Source of the DNA: a virus
Reading direction: 5' to 3' (one strand)
Virus record (IMG/VR): IMGVR_UViG_3300010318_000048
Location: 1 to 24,093 of that record
DNA: 24,093 nucleotides
Within the stretch, counting starts at the first letter, position 1. Every line of letters starts with the position of its first letter. The position numbers and the translations under genes are program-made. Below the pieces are notes generated by a model that worked only from the letters and a program-made list of their open reading frames with translations, ran no database searches and was not told the origin of the DNA. This document shows, one piece after another, positions 9,401-16,032 of the stretch.

Positions 9401-11523
9401 ACTAATTTTAAATTTTCATTAGCAACACCAGTTTCATTTTTTATATCTAAAACAACATTACTAGTTGAGTTTAAAAAATTGGATGAAATTTTTAAAGTAT
9501 TGTTAACTGCATCAATGTCATTGTTTACAAAATAAACTTTGTTTGGTTCTAGTCCATCTGGAAGATCACCATCTTTTGATATTACTCTAACCTTTTGACT
9601 AGTGCTAATACCAGAGTTAGTTCCAACATCAAAACTTGAAGATAATGTTATAGTTCCATCTGTTGTATCAATACTACTAATATTAAATTCTAATTTATTA
9701 TTTGGGGAAATTGTAGCTGAGTATTCAGTTCCAGATGCACGATAAAAAATTTGATCAGAATCTTTTGCACCAACAGTAAAATTTCTAAATTTATTGCTTG
9801 GAGGATCTAATAAACTATTAAAATCTTTTAAGTATACTCTTGTGTTACCATTTGCAGATGCTTGAGCAGTAGTAACTGTACGATCAATTGCAATACATCT
9901 AATTTCATCTTCATTAATAGAAATTTCTTTTGGAGGTATGATATGTGTAATGTAACCACAATTATCTTTAGGTAATGTAAAGTCTCTAAAACCATCAGAG
10001 AATAAAGAAATTGCTCCAAAGTTTGAATTAGAATTCGTTATAGATTGATCTCCACCACTTTCAGCAATAAATTGTTTTGCATATCCAATTGCGAAAATAC
10101 TTACACACTGAATAAAGGCATTATTAGAAACTTTTATATGATAGCTTTCATACTCTGGACGATATCTTGATTTGGAATCTTGATATAAAAATTTACTAGT
10201 TCCAAATGCACTTTGGAACTGATAAGTTCCAGTATCCTCATCATATAAAACAAAAGCATTATTATCTTTTTGTAAAGAGATTCCAGTGAACTGAGCTGTA
10301 ACCATGCTCTTGAATCCAGTAGCCTTAGATCCATCTGCGTGAAGTCCACACATTCCAAAAACAGATCTTAGACTACAATTGAATACATATGGAGATGCTG
10401 ATGATACAGTATCAGATACTATAGTAACAGAACTTCCATCATCACCAGAAACTATTGTAGGATTTAAAGACGATAGTGGTGTATTAGGAACTCTGTAAGT
10501 AAAGACTGTATCACTAACAATCTGAGATACAGTAAAAGGTCCATTGTATTCTGCTCTCTGTTCATCACTTCCACCAACATTAGATATTAAAATTGCAGCA
10601 AATGGAGATAATCCGTGATCAGTAGTTGTAGTTACAGTAATAACATTAGTACCATTTGAACCATCTCCTGAAACTACACTAGAAATTTCAATAGATCCTT
10701 GACCTAAATCACCTACAATTTTATTTTCTTCTGGATTTGGTTGGAGGTTATCATAACCATCGATGATATTTGGAGATCCAGCAGCATTTCCATATCCTAA
10801 ACTGATCTTATAATAATACATTTCAAGATCAGTTTTATTGAGATCAACTCCACCTTTTTTCTGTTTATTTTTACCATCAGCGTATTCAAAAGCTGTTAAT
10901 TTATGGTGAGAATATGATGGTACAACTTGTGCTGTTGAAGATGGATTTGAAAAAACTGCTCCGTTAGGATCACCGTCTAATATACTAAATCCAAAAATAT
11001 AACATCCACCAGTTAGTCTGAAAATTGCAGATCTATCAATTAAATCATCACTTGGATTTGGTACATACTTAGGACGAATTTTTGTTTTTCTTATATCTTC
11101 TGCAACAATTGAAACTCCTCTAGGAACTATAACACCACCTTCTATACTATTATAAGTATATAAAACATTATTAGGATCCTCAATATCAAAATTACTTTCC
11201 AATGAAAGTTCTTCAATTGCTGTTATAGATCCAGAAAAAGTTTTAATTGTTGTTTCTTCTACATAATAACCTGGACGATTATCAATATAATGATCTCCAG
11301 GAGAAAGAACGATTGTAGTTTGATTAAATATATCGTTATTTACGCCAGTTAAATAGGAAAATCTAACAGCTTCAAGTAAAGCTCTTTGAATTGTTTTGAA
11401 TGGCCTTATAGCAGAGTTACCTCTATTGTCAATAGAATCTGTTGCATCTAACTGCCCCGAATCTACATAGAGAACAGTGCCCTTTAAATTTTTCAGAAAA
11501 TTTTCTAATCTAGCTAAAGCCAT
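6427..11523 (-). CDS. Giant beta-helix fibre protein, 1698 aa, with C-terminal tail-collar/receptor-tip domain
   Basis: The N-terminus (MALARLENFLKNLKGTVLYV) leads into a pectate-lyase-like parallel beta-helix over about residues 1-520, with the paired phrases ATGFKSM and NSNSNFG that recur in the 1458-aa protein. A long stretch of beta repeats follows, including a YPGSGY module and an HTFEYTGFGPG...ALPSKGG module. Residues 1545-1698 are a phage tail collar domain: WELCDG, PDLRDRF, TGGSADAV, then HNH (1610-1612) and HSH (1623-1625), ending LPPYYALAFIIRVS. Collar domains occur at T4 gp12 and related fibre tips. Their paired HxH motifs bind metal in T4 gp12 and gp37, so metal binding here is likely but inferred. 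It is first in the fibre operon, with its own late promoter. It is probably a baseplate-attached adhesin. Confidence 0.85.
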   Translation of the reverse strand: MALARLENFLKNLKGTVLYVDSGQLDATDSIDNRGNSAIRPFKTIQRALLEAVRFSYLTGVNNDIFNQTTIVLSPGDHYIDNRPGYYVEETTIKTFSGSITAIEELSLESNFDIEDPNNVLYTYNSIEGGVIVPRGVSIVAEDIRKTKIRPKYVPNPSDDLIDRSAIFRLTGGCYIFGFSILDGDPNGAVFSNPSSTAQVVPSYSHHKLTAFEYADGKNKQKKGGVDLNKTDLEMYYYKISLGYGNAAGSPNIIDGYDNLQPNPEENKIVGDLGQGSIEISSVVSGDGSNGTNVITVTTTTDHGLSPFAAILISNVGGSDEQRAEYNGPFTVSQIVSDTVFTYRVPNTPLSSLNPTIVSGDDGSSVTIVSDTVSSASPYVFNCSLRSVFGMCGLHADGSKATGFKSMVTAQFTGISLQKDNNAFVLYDEDTGTYQFQSAFGTSKFLYQDSKSRYRPEYESYHIKVSNNAFIQCVSIFAIGYAKQFIAESGGDQSITNSNSNFGAISLFSDGFRDFTLPKDNCGYITHIIPPKEISINEDEIRCIAIDRTVTTAQASANGNTRVYLKDFNSLLDPPSNKFRNFTVGAKDSDQIFYRASGTEYSATISPNNKLEFNISSIDTTDGTITLSSSFDVGTNSGISTSQKVRVISKDGDLPDGLEPNKVYFVNNDIDAVNNTLKISSNFLNSTSNVVLDIKNETGVANENLKLVTRVKDRLPNDVASPIKWDDTESQWYIEIEANSNFISNLDQDYIFSLKRIIDTRSDDDKSYRARIVIPKEFENASKPTTGFIIQNTSSDLSSVYSSDQELTSLKEFRNKNIIIDAWESSGTANVITRNPHKLSVNSLVEVYNLKSDNEPNPVGLGSGTGFNGSFRVSSVESETQFSYSLPSGVSPGGISTVSGSASNWLDQGNCDSSTFRSPPYTVDSSSRSNLPYFICKEVPSAYQCFKVDTIQEFSPGSSDGVYYATLNSFTNTPSVSPFNDSSIKFSQSIENLYPQIDVDNPIADPLETSTVASRKTIGKVEVNDIENSTTKESTIEFLKDYGLSNKVTNINLSGSNCTLTTEINHGLRGIQQIATLSAQSATGFIDGTWYDIPVCPNDSSTIGRGAKVDITVSGGEVTSANVSYPGSGYEQESIVQVRGIPHTSTEGAVAVLRVDSVLNNPADGIQIFNAKHNENNGFFEIVSITPNTITYKNSSGSDESGSPAIFIPSGARNTISSIDTDGKITTDKRNSFTVGSKVYFPRINKSFNVVSTSTLRVFKTDADASSISSLQNGDNVYEVSLSPSFRDSNSSAENLSSRQYPLFTGVYVRSSTSASGELSSNDTSFRLISSLGFFPGDYIQVEEEIMYISSIAGSTLNIVRGLFNTKPSEHKPNVLVRKINPLPIELRRNSILRASGHTFEYTGFGPGNYSTGLPTNQDRVLSEDESLISQALPSKGGLVLYTGMNSDGEFFIGRKRINALTGEEVSISVPATENINSGKTTFSDELEVTKFIVASELDASTAKITADTLEVLKTITTENLIVNEQINSKNINSSGIVTATTFVGQGTIPIGGIVMWSGSVSEISTLTGWELCDGVDGRPDLRDRFIVGAGSNYNPNDTGGSADAVVVEHNHDIRDGLNDEGHSHGLSGRALPPDLASDINAALANIIDDDWQGDSVNSVEGQASPNLTNIAVLDRGESGVGKNLPPYYALAFIIRVS

Positions 11524-11555
11524 TCTTAGATTATCCTACAATATTTCTTCTGTCT

Positions 11556-11563
11556 TATTTATC
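11556..11563 (-). promoter_or_regulatory. T4-type late promoter (GATAAATA), leftward, for the fibre operon
   Basis: The minus-strand octamer GATAAATA matches the late consensus at 7 of 8 positions. It lies 32 nt before the ATG of the 1698-aa fibre. It directly abuts a rightward octamer on the other strand (11564-11571). Confidence 0.6.
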
Positions 11564-11571
11564 AATAAATA
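11564..11571 (+). promoter_or_regulatory. T4-type late promoter (AATAAATA), rightward, for the 254-aa gene
   Basis: The plus-strand AATAAATA begins 28 nt before the ATG at 11592. This is exactly the distance seen between the AATAAATA at 23135 and the gp4 ATG at 23163, which supports both as real promoters. Confidence 0.6.
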
Positions 11572-11591
11572 AATTCATTAGTATTTAAATT

Positions 11592-12356
11592 ATGGCAATC
11601 AGTACTCAAACTCAAGACTTAATTAACTTTTACAATCAAAAGAAATCTTTAGATAGTAAGCAAATAGAACAGATCAATTTTGTACAAAAAGGATATACTT
11701 TAAAAACAGGTATTGGGGAAACTGAAACACTTAGGATTTGGGGTCAAGATGAAATTATAGATAACTATACATTTTCAATTAAAAAATTAGACACTAAAAT
11801 ATTAGAACTAAATTCTGATATTGTTGTATTGCAAAGAGAAATTTTAGATTTAGGTGAAGCTGCAAATGCAGTTGGTTGCGGAACAACTGGAATTTTTGAA
11901 GATAGTCCACCAGGGTTTACAACAGTCACTGTATTTAAGGATCAACTCAAATATAAGGGATATACTTATAGTGGAGATAATCCATTTGAAGGAACTGAAG
12001 GTGATATTACTTCAGAAAATATTGGAATAGGAACTTTCAATGAAGTTGTACAAGTTTCTATAGGAAGTTATTTTGGACCAATTAATCAATGTAATGGTTT
12101 ACTTTGCTTAATACCTTCTAATTCTTGTGCAGGATATGCAGATTCAATATCAGAATTAGAAAATCAAATTCCGCCAATAAGAAATGAAAGGGATGATTTA
12201 ATTGAAACTGTAAATTTTTTAAAGAAAGGTAGATCTGATTATGAACTTCAAAACTATTCATATGAACAAGCTAAATCAGAAATCAATGCATCTATTCAAT
12301 CAAGTAATAATATTTTAGAAGTACTTAATGATCCAGAAAATGATGAATTTTTATAA
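11592..12356 (+). CDS. Uncharacterised 254-aa phage protein, probable coiled-coil structural protein
   Basis: I do not recognise the family. Residues 1-90 are largely helical, with heptad-like stretches (TKILELNSDIVVLQREILDL). Residues 95-180 form a glycine- and cysteine-containing beta-like insert (Cys96, Cys167, Cys172, Cys179; GYTYSGDNPFEGTEGD). Residues 183-245 are again helical and charged (SISELENQIPPIRNERDDLI). Two helical arms around a compact head suggest a folded-back coiled-coil hairpin, as in some fibre chaperones or virion rods; this is inference. It is the only rightward gene between the fibre and hub operons, has its own late promoter, and stops two bases from the 3' end of the convergent tRNA gene. 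No signal peptide or membrane segment is seen. Confidence 0.75.
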   Translation: MAISTQTQDLINFYNQKKSLDSKQIEQINFVQKGYTLKTGIGETETLRIWGQDEIIDNYTFSIKKLDTKILELNSDIVVLQREILDLGEAANAVGCGTTGIFEDSPPGFTTVTVFKDQLKYKGYTYSGDNPFEGTEGDITSENIGIGTFNEVVQVSIGSYFGPINQCNGLLCLIPSNSCAGYADSISELENQIPPIRNERDDLIETVNFLKKGRSDYELQNYSYEQAKSEINASIQSSNNILEVLNDPENDEFL

Positions 12357-12357
12357 G

Positions 12358-12442
12358 TGCGAGTAGGGAGACTTGAACTCCCACGACCGCAATGGTCAAC
12401 AGATTTTAAGTCTGGTGCGTCTACCGATTCCGCCATACTCGC
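12358..12442 (-). tRNA. tRNA-Leu(UAA)
   Basis: Folding the minus strand gives a full class II tRNA of 85 nt. The acceptor stem is GCGAGTA/TACTCGC with discriminator A. The anticodon loop is CTTAAAA, giving anticodon UAA. A long variable arm has a GACC/GGTC stem, and the T arm is GGGAG/CTCCC around TTCAAGT. CCA is not encoded. It reads UUA leucine codons, which are frequent in AT-rich phage genes. It lies tail-to-tail with the 254-aa gene, with one base between. Phage tRNA-Leu genes are common in marine T4-like phages. Confidence 0.95.
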
Positions 12443-12444
12443 AT

Positions 12445-12468
12445 AAAAAGGAGAAGTTTATTTCTCCT
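12445..12468 (-). terminator. Rho-independent terminator-like hairpin abutting the tRNA 5' end
   Basis: On the minus strand, AGGAGAA and TTCTCCT form a 7-bp perfect stem with a 6-nt loop (ATAAAC). A run of five T follows and ends two bases before the tRNA 5' end. The opposite strand has no T-run, so the direction is leftward. It would end transcripts from the hub operon and the 56-aa gene, or act as a leader hairpin or attenuator for the tRNA. Confidence 0.7.
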
Positions 12469-12495
12469 AGAAACTTCCTTCACACGGACAATGAA

Positions 12496-12524
12496 ATAAT
12501 AACATAAAATTCAAATTAAGTCAA
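12496..12524 (-). promoter_or_regulatory. Sigma70-type promoter upstream of tRNA-Leu
   Basis: The minus strand reads TTGACT, a 17-bp spacer, then TATTAT: five of six matches in each box with ideal spacing. The -35 box overlaps the TGA stop of the 56-aa gene. The predicted start near 12489 gives a leader of about 45 nt before the tRNA, holding the hairpin at 12445-12468. This is a host-polymerase (early) type promoter, unlike the late octamers elsewhere in the window. Confidence 0.55.
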
Positions 12525-12691
12525 GAATCATAAACAAGTTCACCACGAAGTTCTGCAAGTTTGGTTTCTGCAAGACACTGTAAACAAGTCCAATATGTTT
12601 CTCCACTAACAATATAAGAATCAGTAAAGTATTGAGCAACGTCTTCTTGAATATCTTGAAGATCTTTCAGTTGGTCTCGGTCAATTTGCAT
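12521..12691 (-). CDS. Small hypothetical protein, 56 aa, CxxC motif
   Basis: A short frame starts MQIDRDQLKDLQDIQEDVAQ and ends LRGELVYDS. It is acidic and mostly helical, with a CxxC pair at Cys36 and Cys39 (WTCLQCLAETK) that could bind metal if dimerised, or be redox active. I recognise no family. The ATG at 12689-12691 follows the hub operon by 38 bases, with AGTAGGTGAAGAA upstream supplying a possible, rather distant, ribosome site. An octamer GATAAATA overlaps the start codon, so it cannot serve this start in the usual way. The amino acid pattern looks like a real small protein, but the length leaves doubt. Confidence 0.5.
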   Translation of the reverse strand: MQIDRDQLKDLQDIQEDVAQYFTDSYIVSGETYWTCLQCLAETKLAELRGELVYDS

Positions 12692-12729
12692 ATTTATCGT
12701 AAGTGGTTCTTCACCTACTTATCATAGCA

Positions 12730-13428
12730 CTAGAATGGGTGGTTGGCAAGCCTATTGGACAGTTCCTGAACTGTCTCCTTGAGTGCTGAGATTTGATCTT
12801 GCTGTTCCTTTATTGCCTCGACTAAAAGACCAGTAAGGTTTCCATATTCTATTGTCTTTAATTTATTATCTTCTATCATTTCTTCAACTACAACTTCTGG
12901 AATTATTTTTTCAACTTCTTGTGCAATTAAACCAATAGAACTTTTCTGAGATTTTGCTCTTTGTGGAACTACTTCAGAATTCCAACCAAAGGAAACTCCC
13001 TGCAATCTTAGGACTTTTTCTAGTGAACTTTCAAGTGGTTTAATATTAATTTTTGCACTTTTATCCGATGGGCAAGGAGCACATATATTTGAACCATTAT
13101 ATGTAAAAAATCCATTTAATTTTCCAAGAGGTGAGGATAAACTTATTTTAGGTGAAGCACTAATGCTTTTTGGTTGTGCTTTAACTTCACCACCAACTGC
13201 AGTTTTGAAACCAATTAAAGATGTAAGTCCATTTAAAAGGTGTGCTCCTACACCTTGATGAACTCCGATTTGTTGATGAGCACCAACAAAATTTGAAACT
13301 CCCCAATTCTGAGCAGAGAATGGTTTTGTTGGATCTAAAGATGGCCAAATATCTATTGATGATACTGGTGGTACTGGAGCATCCCCAATTTGAACAATTC
13401 CAGATTGTAATTGATCGATGTAAGACAT
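12730..13428 (-). CDS. Small virion protein with C-terminal S74 intramolecular chaperone (self-cleaving)
   Basis: Of 232 aa, residues 121-230 match the peptidase S74 / intramolecular chaperone domain. It begins SDKSAKINI, with the expected Ser121 and Lys126 dyad at the +5 spacing known from endosialidase-type chaperones. It continues with IGLIAQEVEKIIPEVV and YGNLTGLLVEAIKEQQDQIS, then a terminal coiled coil. Cleavage before Ser121 would leave a 120-aa mature piece. That piece holds a glycine-rich stretch with histidines six residues apart (His51, His57, His63 in GAHQQIGVHQGVGAH) and ends NGFFTYNGSNICAPCP. S74 domains drive trimer folding of fibres and spikes and are then removed. It starts two bases after the beta-helix spike gene, so a spike-tip or hub-attached trimer is likely (inference). 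No key catalytic residue is missing. Confidence 0.85.
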   Translation of the reverse strand: MSYIDQLQSGIVQIGDAPVPPVSSIDIWPSLDPTKPFSAQNWGVSNFVGAHQQIGVHQGVGAHLLNGLTSLIGFKTAVGGEVKAQPKSISASPKISLSSPLGKLNGFFTYNGSNICAPCPSDKSAKINIKPLESSLEKVLRLQGVSFGWNSEVVPQRAKSQKSSIGLIAQEVEKIIPEVVVEEMIEDNKLKTIEYGNLTGLLVEAIKEQQDQISALKETVQELSNRLANHPF

Positions 13429-13430
13429 TT

Positions 13431-13982
13431 TTATACTATATCAAAAAGTAAGTTTTCTACTATTTTATTAAAAAGTCCCGAAAGACTTGTTGGAATTAAT
13501 GGAGAATTTCCTGATGAAATAGATGTTATATCTGAGGTAAAAATACCACCTCTAGAACGAATAACCATCTTATTCCTTGCACCAATTCCAACATTAGAAC
13601 CTGTAATTTTTAAAGTATCACCAGCGTCCATTCTTATATTTGAATTTGACTTTATAATAAAATCACTTTTTTGATTTGTTGCTTCAAATGCAATTTCACT
13701 TGCCTTTACTGTAAATTTACCTTCAGTTCTAATATCAATGTCTCCGCCATTTTCAGATACAATTTTTAGACCTTGACTTTGACGACTTACGATATGATCT
13801 GCTAGATCATCAGGTTTTAATGGTTTTTGACTTTGAATTTCAAATCCACCATTTTCAAATAACTTTACAGTTGCTCCAGATGTTGAACTAATTTGTACTT
13901 GTCTTTTTCTATTGGAGTCATCCTCTCCAATATAAATCGTTCCAAATTCTGGATCATTAAATACAAATCCGTCTTTACTCAT
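13431..13982 (-). CDS. Central spike (gp5 C-terminal beta-helix-like) protein, 183 aa
   Basis: The protein is rich in short, regularly spaced beta strands: VQISSTSGATVKLFENGGFEIQ, then phrases such as GGDIDIRTEGKFTVKASEIAF, SDFIIKSNSNIRMDAGDTL and VGIGARNKMVIRSRGGI. This is the pattern of the triple-stranded beta-helix of T4 gp5C and related tail spikes, here encoded apart from the hub gene. Together with gp5 and gp27 it should form the membrane-piercing needle. I chose the ATG at 13980-13982 over an upstream GTG at 13994, because GGAG sits just upstream (GTGGAGAAGATAATG). The start overlaps the gp5 stop by eight bases, implying translational coupling. Confidence 0.8.
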   Translation of the reverse strand: MSKDGFVFNDPEFGTIYIGEDDSNRKRQVQISSTSGATVKLFENGGFEIQSQKPLKPDDLADHIVSRQSQGLKIVSENGGDIDIRTEGKFTVKASEIAFEATNQKSDFIIKSNSNIRMDAGDTLKITGSNVGIGARNKMVIRSRGGIFTSDITSISSGNSPLIPTSLSGLFNKIVENLLFDIV

Positions 13983-16032
13983 TATCTTCTCCACAAAGAA
14001 CTACGTTATTGACTTTAGTGGTATCAGTTTCAACAAAAGCAAAATCTTTGACAGATGTTGGATCTGATGGTTTATTATTAAATTTAAGCACTGGTAAAAG
14101 AACTGCTCCTTGACCATTCTCACTATTTATCTGAAGTTCTGGGAATACTCTAATTGCTGTTCCTGGATTTCTAATAGTTGCGGAAATAATTCTTCCTTCA
14201 TCATCAACATTCGCAACCAAATCAATATCAGTATTACAAGAAGAATCGGATATTTTATCTGAATTTGTATATCCAAATCCAGGTTCTACAACAATTACTT
14301 CATCTATTGTTCCAAATACTTCTGATCCATTTTCAGTTACTGGATTTACATCACAAGCAGTTTTTGATTCTATATCCAATTGAGATTGGGATCCTAGATA
14401 ATTTAATCCTGGATCTGTAATTATAATTTTTTCAACTTCTCCTGAACTATTAATTCTAGAAACTGCTTTAACTCCACTACCTAAGTTGCAAGGATCATCA
14501 AATGAAATTAAAGGATTGGAATCATACCCAACACCACCACTCAATACATTAACTCCAATGATTTGACCAAGTGAATTAACAACAGATTCTCCAGATGCAC
14601 CAAATCCTCCACCACCAAAAATTGAAACTTTTGGAATAATACAATTTAAATTTGTAACGCTACAATCTCCAGTTTGGTCTATGTCCCCCAAAAATGAAGA
14701 TATGCCTGCTTTCGCATCTTCTGACAAATTTCTTATTCCTTGAGAAGCAGAGAAATTAACTACATTTTTAAATCCTTCGCCCGGTTCTGGTAAAAATCCT
14801 TTATTTAATTCATAAGCATATTGCTGAGTACATTGATTTTCTTCACAAGATAAGAAAGTAACAGCACTTGCAGAAGCATTAATTACTTGCTCTAAAATAG
14901 ATAATACTGTAGGGATAGTTCCATTTAGAGATGATGTAACTTCATCTAAAGTATCTTGAATAGAATCAGTAATTTCATTTACAGCTGATCCTAAAATAGT
15001 TCCTAAAAATGCCTCAGCAGCACATACAGGAAAACTTATAATATCTTCAAAGATATTGAAGAGAAAATCAAAAATAAACTTAGAGATTTTTTTTGCAACT
15101 TTTTCAAATACACACCATATTTGCTTAACTGCTTGATCAGCAGCAAGTTCTTTAATAGATTTAAGATTTGCTGGAAGTAAATTATCTAAAAATTGTTTTA
15201 AAAGTTTGTAGATAATAGAGATAATTCTATCTCTAACTCGTTTAAGTATAAAAATAATCAAATCAGCAATTGCATCTGCAATTAATTTGATTTCACTTTG
15301 AATATTAGTAATTTGATTTAAAACTGGATTCACGTAAAAATTAATTGCATCTTTAACAGTATTTGCAATCCTTATAAAATTTCTAAGAAGATTTGTAATT
15401 CTAGATAAAGTTCCAGAAGAAGTCTCACATTTTAAAATTGGTTCAACAAAAACTCCGGAGACTTCACATTTTGCACCTAGAATAGTTTGTTTTTTCTTTC
15501 TTTCCTTATCAATTACTTTACCATCCTTAGAAGAAGCACCTCTATCTGCACCAGTATTTTCATTTGAAGGAGATATTGGAGTTGTTGCTGGAGGTATAAT
15601 CTTTTTAGGACTAGGAGAAAATGGATTAAATTCAGAAGTTCCTTGAGATAATATCCTATTCCAAGTTAAAACAGATTCAATATCTGATCCAGAATAAAAA
15701 GCACCAACAATTACTGGTTGTTGACCATCATCCCCATCTAAAAAGAATCCAAATACAGTGCTTCCTGGTTGTACAGATCCAAGAGCAGAATAGTTTCCCT
15801 CACCAGTACCAAGACTGGGTGGAACTAAAACGTGAGCCCAAGGAAGATCTTCATCACGAACTCTATTATCAGCAGGATGATAACCAAGAATTCTAACCTT
15901 ACAACGGAGTCCACCTCTTGCCTCTTCAATCTCATTTACATTTGAGACATTTGGAGCAATCTGTCCAATAAACCATTTAAAACCATCTCTTCCTGCAAAA
16001 TTAGGATTAATTAACGTATTTTCTAACATCAT
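13975..16032 (-). CDS. 5: Baseplate hub subunit gp5-like (OB domain, no lysozyme), 685 aa
   Basis: Residues 1-118 are the gp5 OB-fold: GLRCKVRILGYHP, LPWAHVLVPPSLGTGEGNYS, then GFFLDGDDGQQPVIVGAFYSG. T4 gp5 continues with a lysozyme domain and beta-helix; neither is present. A low-complexity linker (135-180) is followed by a long hydrophobic, amphipathic helical region (210-400). Residues 485-650 then carry four repeats of a beta module (GGVGYDSNPLISF, PGLNYLGSQSQLDI, PGFGYTNSDKI, NPGTAIRVFPELQI). Ten cysteines are scattered after residue 185, in three groups. The start overlaps the gp27 stop (ATGATG). The family call rests on the OB domain and on position between gp27 and the spike. The middle helical part is unusual for a hub protein and its job is unknown. 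Confidence 0.85.
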   Translation of the reverse strand: MMLENTLINPNFAGRDGFKWFIGQIAPNVSNVNEIEEARGGLRCKVRILGYHPADNRVRDEDLPWAHVLVPPSLGTGEGNYSALGSVQPGSTVFGFFLDGDDGQQPVIVGAFYSGSDIESVLTWNRILSQGTSEFNPFSPSPKKIIPPATTPISPSNENTGADRGASSKDGKVIDKERKKKQTILGAKCEVSGVFVEPILKCETSSGTLSRITNLLRNFIRIANTVKDAINFYVNPVLNQITNIQSEIKLIADAIADLIIFILKRVRDRIISIIYKLLKQFLDNLLPANLKSIKELAADQAVKQIWCVFEKVAKKISKFIFDFLFNIFEDIISFPVCAAEAFLGTILGSAVNEITDSIQDTLDEVTSSLNGTIPTVLSILEQVINASASAVTFLSCEENQCTQQYAYELNKGFLPEPGEGFKNVVNFSASQGIRNLSEDAKAGISSFLGDIDQTGDCSVTNLNCIIPKVSIFGGGGFGASGESVVNSLGQIIGVNVLSGGVGYDSNPLISFDDPCNLGSGVKAVSRINSSGEVEKIIITDPGLNYLGSQSQLDIESKTACDVNPVTENGSEVFGTIDEVIVVEPGFGYTNSDKISDSSCNTDIDLVANVDDEGRIISATIRNPGTAIRVFPELQINSENGQGAVLLPVLKFNNKPSDPTSVKDFAFVETDTTKVNNVVLCGEDNE

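Noticed and set aside
7316-10358. Short open frames of 60-75 aa on both strands within the 1698-aa gene
   Set aside because: They lie wholly inside a well-supported large gene, lack ribosome sites and show no protein-like composition of their own.
12358-12442. tRNA-Leu as a phage integration site
   Set aside because: No integrase gene, no core repeat elsewhere in the window, and T4-like phages are lytic.
12691-12698. GATAAATA octamer overlapping the 56-aa gene start
   Set aside because: A start site five or six bases downstream would fall inside the gene, so it cannot serve that ATG as a normal late promoter. It could only make an internal transcript toward the tRNA, for which there is no other evidence.
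13411-13674. 87-aa rightward frame opposite the spike gene
   Set aside because: It is antisense to the spike and S74 genes, with no promoter or ribosome site; it is a shadow frame.
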